A stretch of 64,000 bases of DNA from Mycolicibacterium mengxianglii (GTDB taxonomy: Bacteria; Actinomycetota; Actinomycetes; Mycobacteriales; Mycobacteriaceae). Position 1 is the first letter of the stretch, and each line of letters starts with the position of its first letter. The notes under the pieces are model-generated. The model was not told where the DNA came from, searched no databases, and saw only the letters and a program-made list of their open reading frames with translations. The stretch is from the NCBI RefSeq assembly GCF_015710575.1, contig NZ_CP065373.1:930001-994000 (forward strand). The letters run 5' to 3'. The translations under genes and the position numbers were made by a program. This document shows, one piece after another, positions 7,871 to 18,998 of the stretch.

Positions 7871-10800
7871 CTACTTGTCGCCGGAATCGCTGCTGGACTT
7901 CTTGTCGGTCTTGGCCTCGGACTTGGTGTCCGACTTGGCTTCTGACTTCTTCTCGGTCTTGGCGTCGGACTTCTCGGTCTTGTCGGACTTGTCGGACGAA
8001 TCCGACGTCTTGCCCTTGTCCTCGGACTTCTCGCCGGTGCCGCCCTTGCCCGAATCGGTGCTGTCGCTGTCGGTCGCGGGCTTCTTCACCCCGAGGGCCT
8101 TCTCCACGTTGTCGCGGACGCCCGCCAGCCCACTCTCGATCTGGGTGCGGGTCTGGTTCAGCCCGTCGTTGATCTGCTTGCCCAGGTTGTCGAAGCCGGC
8201 CTTGGCGTCGTCGAGCACGGTCTTGGCCGGGTCGGCGACACCCACAGGGGCGGTCACGGGGGAGCCGACGACCGGCTTCTCCGTGGTCACCGGCGCAGCC
8301 GGTGCGGAGCCCTCCACGACGGGAGTCGCGGTGGCCGTCTCGGCGGTGTCGGCCTTGGGAGCAACAGAACCCGGCGTCGTGATGCTGAACATCTTGCCGA
8401 GGCCGATCCCGCGCGTGCCTGCCACGTCGAGGGCCGAGGTGCCGGCCCCTGCGTTGACGTCGACATCCACGTCCACACCGGCGCCGAAACCGCCGGCCAG
8501 CTGCGCGGCCGCGGCGGTGATGCCCTTGACGAGCGCCTCCAGTGCGTTCTGGCCGTTGGCCAGTGCAGCGGCGGTGGTGTTACGGAATGCCACTGCCACC
8601 GCGGTCGCCACATTGGTGAACTGCTCGACGGCCGTGCCGATGGTCGCCCCGACGTAGCCGGCTGCATCGACGACGGACTGTCCGAGAGTGCCTGCGGCAG
8701 CGATCACCTCCGTCGGCGTGGGCAGTGCCTCCAGTGCGGCCGACAACGAGGCGGTCAGCCGCGCGCCGATCTCGGCGGAGATGTTGCCCAGCGCTGCCAG
8801 GGCCTGACCGCCGAGTTCGATGCCGGTTTCGATGCCGTTGACCAGGGCGGTGCCCAGGTTCGCCAACACGGGGCCGATCTCACCGAACGCGTTGACCAGA
8901 GCCTGAACGAACTGCTGCGGCGACGGGAACAGCTCCAGGACCGCGCGGAATGCCGCGGCAAGATCACCGCTGACGGTCTGGATGCCGTTGACGATCGCCT
9001 CGAAGGCCATGCCGCCGAAGCCGAGGCCGGCTTCGATGACGTCGGCAAGCTCGGCGGCGAGGTTGGAGATCGCCGCCGATGCTGCGGCCGCGATGGCTGC
9101 GACGCCGGGGATGAAGGCACTGATCGCGTCGCTGAACGCCGCCACCAGTTCCGCCGGGGTCGGGAAGCTCTCGACGACGGACTCGAACAGGTCGACCAGG
9201 CCGGCGCCGGCATTGATCAACGCCTGCGCGATGGCGGCGGGGTTGATGATCTCCAGACCCGCGAGGACCGTGTCGAAGGCCAGCTCGAGGGCGGCCCCCA
9301 GCGGTGCGCTGATGGCAGCGAATGCGCTGACGAACGCGTCGATGAACGCCTGCGGCGTGGGGAAGGCGGCGATCGCGGCGGCCAAAGCGGCAGCGAGCGC
9401 GCCGCCGGCGTCGAGCAGACCGTCGACGATCGCCTGGAAAGCCGTGCCGCCGAGAGCGATTCCGCTTTCGATCGCACTGAGCAGTGCCGCTGACAGGTTC
9501 GAGATGGCTGCCACGCCTGCAGCGGCCAGTGCCCGGAAGCCCGGAATGACGGCGGCCAGCGCCGAACCCAGTGCTGCGGCCAGCTCGGCCGGGGTGGGGA
9601 AGCTCTCGACGACGGACTGGAACAGGTCGACCAGGCCGGCGCCGGCGTTGATCAACGCCTGCGCGATGGCGGCGGGGTTGATGATCTCCAGACCCGCACG
9701 CAGGGCGTCGAAGGCCAGTTCGAGGGCGGCCCCCAGCGGTGCGCTGATGGCGGTGAAGGCGCCGACGAACGCGTCGAGGAACTCCGCAGGAGTGGGGAAG
9801 GCGGCGATGGCAGCGGCGAACGCGGCGTACAGCTGGCTTCCGGCGTTCTGCAGGCCATCGACGATCGCCTCGAAGACGGTGCTCCCGAACGCAATTCCGT
9901 CCTGGATGGCATTTACAAGTGCGGCGGACAGGTTCGCGACGGCCTGGGCGGCGAAGTTCGCGAGGTTCTGGAAGCCGGGCAGGATGCTGGCCAGCGCCTG
10001 ACCGAATGCCGCGATCACATCGCCGGGGGTCGGGAATCCGTCGATGACGAGTTGGAGGATCGCCGCCAGGTCGCCACCGGTGGTGAGCAGCGCCTGCACG
10101 ATGGCTGCGACGTCGAAGTCGAAACCGAAGCTCAGCGCGACGTTCAGGGCGATCTGCAGTGCCGCTGCCAGAGGCGCGCTCACGGTGCCGATCACCGCGA
10201 CGAAGGCGTCAACGAAGGCCTGGGGGTTTGCGAACGACGCGATGGCCGCGGCGAAGGCCTGGGCCAGCGCGCTGCCGCCGTTCTGCAGGGCAGCGAGCAG
10301 AACGTCGAATGCGGCGCCGCCCAAATCGATTCCGGAGGCCAGGGTGGTGGCCAAGGTGGTGATCAGGTTGGCCAGGGCCTCGCCGCCGTCGGTCACCAGG
10401 TTGCTCAGTCCCGGCAGCACTCCGCTCAGCGCCGTTGCGAGCGCGGTGGCGAATTCAGCCGGTGTGGGGAAGGCGGCCACCGCGGCGTTGAAGGCGGCGA
10501 TCAGTGGGGCGCCCGCGTCGAGCAGCGCCTGCGCGATGGCGGCTGCGTTGGCGGTGATGCCGAGGTCGATGACGGCCTGCAGCGCCACATCGAGGGCGAG
10601 TGACAGGTTCAGGTCAACCGAGGCGATTGCCGCGACGAGGGCGTCGAGGAAGGCCTGCGGTGTGGGGAACGCCGCGATGGCAGTATCCACTGCGGTGGCG
10701 AGGGAACTGCCCTGTGCGCGCAGTCCGTCAACGACGGCGTGGAATGCGGTGCCGCCCCCCGCGACACCTTGGGCGACGGTCTGGCTCAGCGCGGCACCCA

Positions 10801-11050
10801 CATTGCGGATCGCGTTCCCGGCGGCGACTGCGCCTTCTTCGGCGCCCCGTCCTACGGGGGACAGCGCCTTCTGAGTCGCGGCGATGAGGTCGGCCAGCGA
10901 GGACAAGGACACATCTTCGAGAACGGCGACCATCCGGTCACCCCGGATCTGAAGATCCGCCGGCAGCACCTCGATGGGTGCGAGCGTGATGGCGGTAGCT
11001 CCGACCACTGCTACACCGGCGGTCAAGTACGACCGAATTGCAATATCCAT
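7871..11050 (-). CDS. Large exported repetitive protein with FPTP repeats and Lys/Asp/Ser tail
   Basis: A 1059-residue protein, not recognised as a named family. The N-terminus resembles a signal or membrane anchor (RSYLTAGVAVVGATAITLAPI). Residues ~50-850 are Ala/Leu-rich amphipathic helices built on a motif like AAFPTPQAF(I/L)DAFV alternating with PTPAELAAALGSALA; about ten (F/L)P(T/S)P-type motifs recur every ~65-75 residues, so the unit is ~145 residues. A Pro/Val/Thr linker and a ~60-residue tail of Lys, Asp, Glu, Ser and Thr follow. ATG at 11050 has AGGGGA upstream. It occupies the place between lpqW and mshB where M. tuberculosis has PPE17/PE11. Cell-wall location is inferred. Confidence 0.75.
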   Translation of the reverse strand: MDIAIRSYLTAGVAVVGATAITLAPIEVLPADLQIRGDRMVAVLEDVSLSSLADLIAATQKALSPVGRGAEEGAVAAGNAIRNVGAALSQTVAQGVAGGGTAFHAVVDGLRAQGSSLATAVDTAIAAFPTPQAFLDALVAAIASVDLNLSLALDVALQAVIDLGITANAAAIAQALLDAGAPLIAAFNAAVAAFPTPAEFATALATALSGVLPGLSNLVTDGGEALANLITTLATTLASGIDLGGAAFDVLLAALQNGGSALAQAFAAAIASFANPQAFVDAFVAVIGTVSAPLAAALQIALNVALSFGFDFDVAAIVQALLTTGGDLAAILQLVIDGFPTPGDVIAAFGQALASILPGFQNLANFAAQAVANLSAALVNAIQDGIAFGSTVFEAIVDGLQNAGSQLYAAFAAAIAAFPTPAEFLDAFVGAFTAISAPLGAALELAFDALRAGLEIINPAAIAQALINAGAGLVDLFQSVVESFPTPAELAAALGSALAAVIPGFRALAAAGVAAISNLSAALLSAIESGIALGGTAFQAIVDGLLDAGGALAAALAAAIAAFPTPQAFIDAFVSAFAAISAPLGAALELAFDTVLAGLEIINPAAIAQALINAGAGLVDLFESVVESFPTPAELVAAFSDAISAFIPGVAAIAAAASAAISNLAAELADVIEAGLGFGGMAFEAIVNGIQTVSGDLAAAFRAVLELFPSPQQFVQALVNAFGEIGPVLANLGTALVNGIETGIELGGQALAALGNISAEIGARLTASLSAALEALPTPTEVIAAAGTLGQSVVDAAGYVGATIGTAVEQFTNVATAVAVAFRNTTAAALANGQNALEALVKGITAAAAQLAGGFGAGVDVDVDVNAGAGTSALDVAGTRGIGLGKMFSITTPGSVAPKADTAETATATPVVEGSAPAAPVTTEKPVVGSPVTAPVGVADPAKTVLDDAKAGFDNLGKQINDGLNQTRTQIESGLAGVRDNVEKALGVKKPATDSDSTDSGKGGTGEKSEDKGKTSDSSDKSDKTEKSDAKTEKKSEAKSDTKSEAKTDKKSSSDSGDK
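9162..9374. repeat. Copy A of 435-bp-spaced internal duplication
   Basis: Nearly identical to 9597-9809, displaced by exactly 435 bp (145 codons) inside the repetitive-protein gene. It encodes the conserved INPAAIAQALINAGAGLVDLF block and its flanks. The first ~100 bp differ at only a few positions, so the duplication is recent or kept uniform by recombination. Confidence 0.85.
9597..9809. repeat. Copy B of 435-bp-spaced internal duplication
   Basis: Partner of 9162-9374. The 145-codon spacing keeps the reading frame, so unequal recombination between the copies would delete or add one complete protein repeat. Confidence 0.85.
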
Positions 11051-11097
11051 GACATCCCCTGGCTGACTGAAGCGAACCCCGACGTAGCAAAAAGCTA

Positions 11098-11116
11098 CCT
11101 GAGAATCGTATGAGTA
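11098..11116 (-). promoter_or_regulatory. Putative response-regulator box (TACTCATA-N3-TTCTCAGG)
   Basis: Read on the minus strand toward the repetitive-protein gene, TACTCATA and TTCTCAGG are half-sites separated by 3 bp, 19 bp in all, about 48 nt before the ATG. Two imperfect 8-bp direct repeats in 19 bp is the general layout reported for MprA boxes. The same octamer recurs upstream of sigE and the PGRS-like gene. The regulator is inferred. Confidence 0.4.
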
Positions 11117-12001
11117 ACAAACGCGTCTCTGGGTCAATTTCGGCGCCTCGTCAGGTGACTGTCGAGTGTTTGCTCAAGGGGGATGGAAGGCGTAAGTAGC
11201 TCCACCGATATGCCGGTGCGCTGCCATCGATTTCTGGCAAACGATTCAGCACAGGTCCGGGTTTTCTGGCCCCAGGTGAATACCTTCCTCAAGAAAGTAG
11301 CTGACGAGAACAGGGAATGCGAAACGCGCTGCTCGGGGTGTCATGTCGTCCGCACGGCCATTCGCGGAGTCGGCGGGGATGTAACCGTTTTGGCTGAGCG
11401 TCCGACCAGCGTGTGCGACGTCGTTCCGCCATCGCGGCGCAATGGCAACCAGGCCGCGTCTATGCGATTGATGAGCTGCACGTTCGCTGGAATTTACGTT
11501 GAAAACAAAAATATCAGGGAGGCGAGTCCGGAAAATTAGTGACCGTCGGCGTGCTCGTGGCGACGATTTTCCCCGGAGATGGTCCCGGTTTCCCATGTTC
11601 TCAGGTACGAGAGACGCCACGTTGAGCCGAAAATATCCTGGTTTGGCAGCTGCAGAACGGAGTAGCGGACGGCGATGGACCGCCCGTTGCCAGCGGAAAC
11701 TCCAGCACATGACCGGCGGGAGGTTGGCCGGTCGGATCAGTGCCCATTGCTGACGATGTAACGGTTTGCGGGCCGTCGGCGATGCGGTAGCTAGATGACG
11801 TATTTGTGACGCATTGTTTGACGCGTGCGTAAACCGGTTACTCCCCGAAACTTAGTGAATCCTGAGTGTCCAGCTAACTGTCTCGCCAGGACGTTCTGCG
11901 GTGTTCCGAGGTTCGGTCCTGGCGATTCTCGGACACGCCGGGGGCCCGTCCGCCGCGGCCGGGCAGCCGCCGGTTGGAGCGGGCCGGCCCCATCCTGACG
12001 T

Positions 12002-12007
12002 TAAGGT
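12002..12007 (+). promoter_or_regulatory. -10 hexamer of mshB (leaderless type)
   Basis: TAAGGT ends 6 nt before the mshB ATG, placing the transcript start at or near the start codon. Inferred from spacing. Confidence 0.5.
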
Positions 12008-12013
12008 GAGGCG

Positions 12014-12913
12014 ATGCCAGACCAGCCTTCCCGCGAGGCCCCCCGGCTGCTGTTCGTGCACGCCCATCCTGACGACGAGAGTCTGAACAACGGCGCCACC
12101 ATCGCGCACTACGCAGCTCGGGGCGCCCGAGTAGACGTCGTCACCTGCACCCTCGGGGAAGAGGGTGAAGTGATCGGTGAACAGTGGGCCCAACTCGCAG
12201 CCACCCACGCCGACCAGCTCGGCGGTTTCCGGATCTCCGAACTGCGGTCGGCGTTACATCACATGGGGGTCGACGGGCCGATCTTCCTCGGCGGTGCGGG
12301 CCGGTGGCGCGACTCCGGGATGGCCGGCACGGAACCGAACCCCCGCCACGAACGCTTCGTTGACGCCGATGAACGGGAAGCAGTGGGGGCCCTGGTGGCC
12401 GTCCTGCGGGACCTGCGCCCGCATGTCGTGATCACCTACGACCCCAACGGCGGGTACGGGCACCCCGACCACATTCGCGCCCACCAGGTGACCACAGCCG
12501 CGGTGGCCGCCTCCGGTGGTCAGGACTACCCGGGCCGGCCCTGGGTGGTGCCCAAGTTCTATTGGACCGTGACGGCCAGCAGTGCCTACGACGCCGCCAT
12601 CGCCCAGCTCGAGCCGGCCGATCTGCTGCCGCACTGGCGCCTGGACCCGGACGAGAGCGAATTGGGATACGCCGACGACCGGATCACCGCGGTAGTGGAC
12701 GCCACCGCCGCGGTACCGGCGAAAGTTGCTGCGCTGCAGTCTCATTCGACGCAGGTGGTGGTGGGGCCGACCGGGCGTGCCTGCGCCCTGTCCAACGACC
12801 TCGCACTACCGATTCTGGGGCAGGAGCACTACATGCTCATCTCGGGCAGTGCGGGGTCACGTGACTCGCGCGGCTGGGAAACCGATCTGCTGGCGGGCCT
12901 GCATTTCGACTGA
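12014..12913 (+). CDS. mshB: MshB, GlcNAc-Ins deacetylase of mycothiol biosynthesis
   Basis: A 299-residue zinc-dependent deacetylase of the LmbE/PIG-L family. It removes acetate from GlcNAc-inositol to give GlcN-Ins, the acceptor for cysteine in mycothiol synthesis. The zinc site is visible: AHPDDE near the N-terminus (His18, Asp21; Asp20 is probably the general base) and GHPDH at residues 149-153. The family strand [10 protein letters not shown] follows. Length matches the ~300-residue family. It stands alone, followed by a possible small ORF and the Rv1171-like gene. Matches Rv1170. Confidence 0.93.
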   Translation: MPDQPSREAPRLLFVHAHPDDESLNNGATIAHYAARGARVDVVTCTLGEEGEVIGEQWAQLAATHADQLGGFRISELRSALHHMGVDGPIFLGGAGRWRDSGMAGTEPNPRHERFVDADEREAVGALVAVLRDLRPHVVITYDPNGGYGHPDHIRAHQVTTAAVAASGGQDYPGRPWVVPKFYWTVTASSAYDAAIAQLEPADLLPHWRLDPDESELGYADDRITAVVDATAAVPAKVAALQSHSTQVVVGPTGRACALSNDLALPILGQEHYMLISGSAGSRDSRGWETDLLAGLHFD

Positions 12914-13180
12914 GCTCCGTGCTCAGGGAGGCTCTGGTCGTTGCGGGCTCTGGCGGCCGACCCCGCAGAACGGTCGTCCGAGCCGCCGCAACGACATCGA
13001 GACCGAATTTAGTCCCCTTGCCGCCCGCATCCGCGGTAATTGCAGAACTGCTCGACGATCCACCGCGGCGCGGCAGGCCTTCAGCGATCCCGCTACCCGA
13101 CCAATCGGGTCACCAGTTACGCCCGCCAAAGGCACTGTGCGAGGTAAGCTGCCGGACAGCCGGCACGATGGAGGAAGACC

Positions 13181-13288
13181 GTGGACCCAGATCTGGACCC
13201 CAACCTGCAGCACTGGCAGGACCGCTTCGACAACCTTCAGTGGGTCATCGGTTCACTGTCCGGCCTGCTGGACAGCGTCCCCACCTGA
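13181..13288 (+). CDS. Possible 35-residue small protein
   Basis: GTG start with GGAGGA 5-10 nt upstream, 35 codons then TGA. It encodes VDPDLDPNLQHWQDRFDNLQ followed by a short amphipathic helix WVIGSLSGLLDSV. It ends 11 nt before the Rv1171-like start codon, so the two could be translated from one message. The good ribosome site and non-repetitive, amphipathic composition favour a real gene; shortness and lack of a recognised family argue for caution. It might be a leader peptide coupling translation to the downstream membrane protein. Confidence 0.4.
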   Translation: MDPDLDPNLQHWQDRFDNLQWVIGSLSGLLDSVPT

Positions 13289-13299
13289 TCGGCGACTCC

Positions 13300-13749
13300 G
13301 TGCGCTCGGTGTCCGAAGCGGACTCGCGAGCGGTTGATTCCTCGGTACGGGTTGTTGTACTGATCCTGCTCGCCGTCGACGGGGTGTTGTGCGCCGTCGT
13401 CTCTGCGTTGATGTTGCCGTTTCGTCTCGGCGGTGTGCCCATGCCGCTCAGCGCCTTGGTCGCCGGCGTCGTCAACCTCGCTCTGGTATGGGCGGCGGCA
13501 TATTGGTCACCGTCCAACCGGGTTGCGGCACTACCTCTTTGGACCTGGCTGGCGACCGTCGCCGCACTGACGCTCGGCGGCCCCGGCGGGGACATCGTGT
13601 TCGGCGGTCACGGCGTGCTGGCCTACTCGGCGATCCTGCTGATCGTCTTCGGCGCCAGTCCGGCGGCCTTCTGGCTGTGGGTGCGCAGCCAGCGTCAGCA
13701 GATTACTCGCGCTGCTGCGCCAGCCGGCGCGCCTCGTCGACAGCGCTGA
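13300..13749 (+). CDS. Four-helix membrane protein (Rv1171-like), unknown function
   Basis: About 149 residues with four hydrophobic segments: VVVLILLAVDGVLCAVVSALML, PLSALVAGVVNLALVWAAAYW, LPLWTWLATVAALTLGG and LAYSAILLIVFGASPAAFWLWV. The last is followed by a basic Arg/Gln tail, which suggests a cytoplasmic C-terminus. No catalytic motif is visible. I chose GTG at 13300, 11 nt after the small ORF; GTG at 13309 is also possible. M. tuberculosis Rv1171 has the same size and position. Its stop codon is one base from the stop of the convergent acidic-tail gene. Function unknown. Confidence 0.75.
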   Translation: MRSVSEADSRAVDSSVRVVVLILLAVDGVLCAVVSALMLPFRLGGVPMPLSALVAGVVNLALVWAAAYWSPSNRVAALPLWTWLATVAALTLGGPGGDIVFGGHGVLAYSAILLIVFGASPAAFWLWVRSQRQQITRAAAPAGAPRRQR

Positions 13750-13750
13750 T

Positions 13751-15394
<1,644 letters not shown>

Positions 15395-15613
15395 GACGGC
15401 TCCCCAAATCGGATTCCCAGGCCCCCCGCCCGCGACGAACTTACGCGGGAGCAACCCGGTATTCAGGGGATTTGGTGGCCTGCGCGTGTCGCCCGCGGCG
15501 ACGGCTGCCCCCGGCCGCACGGTGCAGCGCTATTCTGGCGGTCGTGGCAGGCGCTGACGTTCCAGATAGTGAGACACGAGGATGATTCGCGCTTGCCTGG
15601 CGGTTATGGGGGA

Positions 15614-18193
15614 GTGGCTCTGAACCCGCAACACGGCGCTTCGCTGCCGAGTCCGGTTGTCCCGCCAAAATCTGGTCCGCCCAGCCCGGCAGCTCTGCGC
15701 CGGGTCTTGAGACGGGCCCGCGACGGGGTGGCACTCAACGTCGACGAGGCCGCCATCGCGCTGACCGCGCGCGGCGACGATCTGGCTGATCTGTGCGCCT
15801 CGGCCGCACGGGTCCGTGATGCCGGCCTGGAAGCGGAAGGCCGTCGCGGTGCGACCGGCCGGTTGCCGGTCAGCTATTCACGCAAGGTCTTCATCCCCGT
15901 CACGCACCTGTGCCGGGACACCTGCCACTACTGCACTTTCGTCACGGTGCCGGGACGGCTGCGGGCCGAGGGCAGGGGTATGTACCTCGAGCCTGACGAG
16001 ATTCTCGAAATCGCCCGCCGCGGAGGCGAACTGGGCTGTAAAGAAGCGTTGTTCACGCTGGGGGACCGGCCGGAGGCGCGTTGGCCCGAGGCGCAGCAGT
16101 GGCTCGACGAACGTGGTTATGACTCCACCCTGGACTACGTGCGGGCGATGGCCATCCGGGTGCTCGAGGAGACCGGACTGTTGCCGCACCTGAATCCGGG
16201 CGTGATGAGCTGGACGGAGCTGTCGCGGCTCAAGCCGGTGGCACCGTCGATGGGGATGATGCTCGAGACCACCTCCCGGCGGTTGTTCGAAACCAAGGGC
16301 GAGGCCCACTACGGCAGTGTCGACAAAGACCCTGACGTGCGGATGCGGACATTGACCGACGCCGGCAGGCTCTCGATCCCGTTCACTACCGGTTTGTTGG
16401 TGGGCATCGGTGAGACGCTGGCTGAGCGCGCCGACACCATTCACGCAATTCGTAAGTCGCACAAGGAATTCGGGCACATTCAGGAAGTGATTGTGCAGAA
16501 CTTCCGGGCCAAGGACCACACCGCGATGGCGTCCGCGCCGGACGCCGGAATCGACGACTTCGTGGCCACGGTTGCCGTCACCCGGCTGGTGTTGGGTCCC
16601 AAGATGCGGGTGCAGGCGCCGCCGAACCTGGTCTCGCGTTCCGAGTGCCTGGCATTGATCGGAGCGGGGGTCGACGACTGGGGCGGGGTGTCGCCGCTGA
16701 CCCCCGACCATGTGAATCCGGAGCGGCCCTGGCCGGCTCTGGACGAGTTGGCTGCGGTCACGGCCGAGGCCGGTTACGACCTGGTGGAGCGGCTCACCGC
16801 CCAGCCGCGTTATGTGCAGGCCGGTGCGGCGTGGATCGATCCGCGGGTGCGTTCCCATGTGTCCGCACTGGCCGACCCCGACACCGGTTGGGCGCGGGAC
16901 GTCAATCCCGCCGGCTTGCCGTGGCAGGAGCCCGACGAGGCCACCGAGTCGCTGGGCCGGGTCGACCTGCACACCGCGATCGACGCCGAGGGCCGCCGCA
17001 CCGAAACCCGGTCCGATCTCGACAGTGCCTTCGGGGATTGGGAGTCGATCCGGGACAAGGTGGCGGAGTTGGCCGCACGTGCCCCGGAGCGCATCGACAC
17101 CGATGTCCTGGCGGCGCTGCGCTCGGCCGAACGCGATCCGGCCGGCTGTTCCGATGAGGAGTACCTGGCTTTGGCCACCGCCGACGGCCCGGCCTTGGAG
17201 GCAGTGACCGCACTGGCCAATGCGCTGCGCAAGGACGTCGTCGGTGACGACGTCACGTTCGTCGTCAACCGGAACATCAACTTCACCAACATCTGCTACA
17301 CCGGCTGCCGGTTCTGCGCCTTCGCGCAGCGCAAGGGTGATGCCGATGCCTTCTCACTGTCCACCGCCGAGGTCGCCGACCGGGCCTGGGAGGCACATGT
17401 GGCCGGTGCCACCGAGGTGTGCATGCAAGGCGGCATCGACCCGGAGCTTCCGGTCACCGGTTACGCCGACCTGGTGCGTGCGATCAAGGCCCGGGTGCCG
17501 TCGATGCATGTCCACGCGTTCAGCCCGATGGAGATCGCCAACGGCGTCACCCGCAGCGGGTTGTCGATCCGGGAGTGGCTTACCGGCTTGCGCGAAGCGG
17601 GGCTGGACTCGATCCCCGGTACCGCCGCCGAGATTCTCGACGACGAGGTCCGCTGGGTGCTCACCAAAGGCAAGCTGCCCACCTCGATGTGGATCGAAGT
17701 GGTGACCACTGCCCATCAGGTGGGGTTGCGGTCGAGTTCGACGATGATGTACGGACACGTCGACACTCCGAAGCACTGGGTGGGGCACCTGAACGTGTTG
17801 CGTCAGATCCAGGATCAGACGGGTGGTTTCACGGAGTTCGTGCCGCTGCCGTTCGTCCATCAGTCCAGCCCGCTGTACCTGGCGGGTGCCGCCCGCCCGG
17901 GCCCCACTCACCGGGACAACCGGGCGGTGCACGCGCTGGCGCGGATCATGTTGCACGGCAGGATCCCGTCGGTCCAGACCAGCTGGGTGAAACTCGGCGT
18001 CGAGCGCACGCAGGTGATGCTCAACGGCGGTGCCAACGACCTCGGTGGCACGCTGATGGAGGAGACCATCTCCCGGATGGCCGGGTCGGAGAACGGCTCG
18101 GCCAAGTCGGTGGAGGAGCTCGTCGCCATCGCCGCGGGCATAGGCCGCCCGGCCCGTCAGCGCACCACGACGTACGCCACCCGCGCCGCCTGA
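15614..18193 (+). CDS. fbiC: FbiC, FO synthase (coenzyme F420 biosynthesis)
   Basis: An ~859-residue two-domain radical-SAM enzyme equal to CofG plus CofH fused. It joins tyrosine to 5-amino-6-ribitylamino-uracil to make FO, the chromophore of F420. The CofG-half cluster motif CRDTCHYC is near residues 95-103 and the CofH-half motif CYTGCRFC near 561-568; both cysteine triads are intact. The start is uncertain: GTG at 15614 gives an N-terminus comparable to the M. tuberculosis protein; GTG at 15569 is an alternative that adds 15 residues. Followed by a long hairpin, then the YceI gene. Matches Rv1173. Confidence 0.95.
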   Translation: MALNPQHGASLPSPVVPPKSGPPSPAALRRVLRRARDGVALNVDEAAIALTARGDDLADLCASAARVRDAGLEAEGRRGATGRLPVSYSRKVFIPVTHLCRDTCHYCTFVTVPGRLRAEGRGMYLEPDEILEIARRGGELGCKEALFTLGDRPEARWPEAQQWLDERGYDSTLDYVRAMAIRVLEETGLLPHLNPGVMSWTELSRLKPVAPSMGMMLETTSRRLFETKGEAHYGSVDKDPDVRMRTLTDAGRLSIPFTTGLLVGIGETLAERADTIHAIRKSHKEFGHIQEVIVQNFRAKDHTAMASAPDAGIDDFVATVAVTRLVLGPKMRVQAPPNLVSRSECLALIGAGVDDWGGVSPLTPDHVNPERPWPALDELAAVTAEAGYDLVERLTAQPRYVQAGAAWIDPRVRSHVSALADPDTGWARDVNPAGLPWQEPDEATESLGRVDLHTAIDAEGRRTETRSDLDSAFGDWESIRDKVAELAARAPERIDTDVLAALRSAERDPAGCSDEEYLALATADGPALEAVTALANALRKDVVGDDVTFVVNRNINFTNICYTGCRFCAFAQRKGDADAFSLSTAEVADRAWEAHVAGATEVCMQGGIDPELPVTGYADLVRAIKARVPSMHVHAFSPMEIANGVTRSGLSIREWLTGLREAGLDSIPGTAAEILDDEVRWVLTKGKLPTSMWIEVVTTAHQVGLRSSSTMMYGHVDTPKHWVGHLNVLRQIQDQTGGFTEFVPLPFVHQSSPLYLAGAARPGPTHRDNRAVHALARIMLHGRIPSVQTSWVKLGVERTQVMLNGGANDLGGTLMEETISRMAGSENGSAKSVEELVAIAAGIGRPARQRTTTYATRAA

Positions 18194-18216
18194 CCTCCCC
18201 CGCGCGCCCGTCTCCC

Positions 18217-18275
18217 GCGAGCGTGCGTGTCCCCGCCCGACACGCCGCAATTTCCTTGTGCAGGACGCACGCTCG
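18217..18275. terminator. Intergenic hairpin, GCGAGCGTGCGT family
   Basis: GCGAGCGTGCGT (18217-18228) pairs with ACGCACGCTCG (18265-18275) across a ~36-nt loop containing GACACGCCGC. The same arm sequence recurs after the YceI gene and in degenerate form near 28.2 kb. It probably ends fbiC transcription. I recall similar hairpins as frequent intergenic elements in mycobacteria. Confidence 0.55.
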
Positions 18276-18287
18276 TTCCTTCGAGGC

Positions 18288-18331
18288 TTGAAAACGGACC
18301 GTGGTCCGGAATATATTCGGACCGTAGTCCG
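18288..18331 (+). promoter_or_regulatory. YceI promoter with two palindromic operators
   Basis: TTGAAA (18288-18293) and TATATT (18312-18317) are 18 bp apart and make a good housekeeping promoter. CGGACC-GT-GGTCCG (18295-18308), a perfect palindrome, fills the spacer; CGGAC-CGTA-GTCCG (18318-18331), a second one, begins just after the -10. Centres are 23 bp apart. This is the geometry of tight repression by a dimeric regulator of TetR or MarR type; the regulator is not next to it. Confidence 0.7.
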
Positions 18332-18383
18332 TTTCAGCAGTCGGCGTCGGAACAGCCCGACACCCACGTCCCGAGGAGTTCCC

Positions 18384-18932
18384 ATGACCGCTTCTGTCAC
18401 CACCGGCCTCAGCACCGGCACCTGGGCCATCGACCAGGTTCACTCGTCGATTGCCTTTTCCGTCCGTCACCTGATGGTCAGCAAGGTGCGCGGCGCCTTC
18501 AACTCGTTCAGCGGTGCCATCACCGTCGCCGAGGACGGCACTCCGTCGGTGGTCGCCGAGATCGACGTCGCCTCGGTAGACACCGGAAACGAGCAGCGTG
18601 AAGAGCACCTCAAGGCTGCCGATTTCTTCGACGTCGAGAAGTACCCGACCGCGTCGTTCCGCTCTACCGGCGTGCAGGCCAAGGGCGACAACTACGTTCT
18701 CGACGGGGAGTTCACCCTCAAGGGCGTGACCAAGCCGATCAGCCTCGACCTGGAGTTCAACGGTGTCAATCCCGGCATGGGCCACGGTGAGGTCGCCGGG
18801 TTCGAAGCTTCGGTTGTATTGAACCGCAAGGAGTTCGGCCTCGACATCGAAACGCCGCTGGAGACCGGCGGCGTCGTCGTCGGCGACAAGGTCACGATCA
18901 CCATCGAGATCGAGGCCCTGAAGCAGGCCTGA
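18384..18932 (+). CDS. YceI family lipid-binding protein
   Basis: A 182-residue YceI-like beta-barrel (lipocalin-like fold). Family members bind polyisoprenoids or other amphiphiles. Motifs: TWAIDQVHSSIAFSVRHLMVSKVRGAF at the N-terminus, NEQREEHLKAADFFDVEKYPTASFRS, the GEFTLKGVTKPISLDLEF strand, and a closing VVVGDKVTITIEIE. No signal peptide is present, so unlike the E. coli protein it is probably cytoplasmic. ATG with GAGGAG upstream. The twin-operator promoter suggests strong induction by an unknown ligand. M. tuberculosis has other genes between fbiC and fdxC, so this may be species-specific at this site. Confidence 0.88.
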   Translation: MTASVTTGLSTGTWAIDQVHSSIAFSVRHLMVSKVRGAFNSFSGAITVAEDGTPSVVAEIDVASVDTGNEQREEHLKAADFFDVEKYPTASFRSTGVQAKGDNYVLDGEFTLKGVTKPISLDLEFNGVNPGMGHGEVAGFEASVVLNRKEFGLDIETPLETGGVVVGDKVTITIEIEALKQA

Positions 18933-18938
18933 CGCCAT

Positions 18939-18998
18939 GCGAGCGTGCGTAGTCCCCGAGAACCGCTCGGTGCGTCCGTCGGGGACACGCACGCTCGC
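18939..18998. terminator. Hairpin terminator after the YceI gene
   Basis: GCGAGCGTGCGT (18939-18950) pairs with ACGCACGCTCGC (18987-18998); inside it GTCCCCGA can pair with TCGGGGAC, extending the stem. It belongs to the same repeat family as 18217-18275. Confidence 0.65.

Larger units (their letters stand above)
11051..12013. other. 963-bp region without a convincing gene, upstream of two divergent genes
   Basis: Lies between the start of the repetitive-protein gene (minus) and mshB (plus). Parts are more AT-rich than the surroundings, notably 11490-11540. Reading frames of 84-154 codons exist on both strands but overlap each other, lack good ribosome sites and show no recognisable domain. 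It holds TTCTCAGG-type octamers at 11098-11105 (minus) and 11598-11605 (plus), and the short inverted repeat GTAGC-AAAAA-GCTAC at 11083-11097. It most likely contains promoters, possibly an RNA or decayed sequence. Confidence 0.5.

Noticed and set aside
11083..11097. GTAGC-AAAAA-GCTAC as a terminator
   Set aside because: The stem is only 5 bp and lies upstream of a gene start, not after a gene.
11183..11753. Overlapping frames of 118, 154 and 84 codons in the gap before mshB
   Set aside because: They overlap on both strands, none has a good ribosome site or domain, and codon usage is unlike the neighbours. I described the area as a gene-poor region instead.
18021..18992. 323-codon minus-strand frame over the YceI gene
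   Set aside because: The plus strand has a complete YceI domain, ribosome site and promoter; the minus frame has nothing recognisable.
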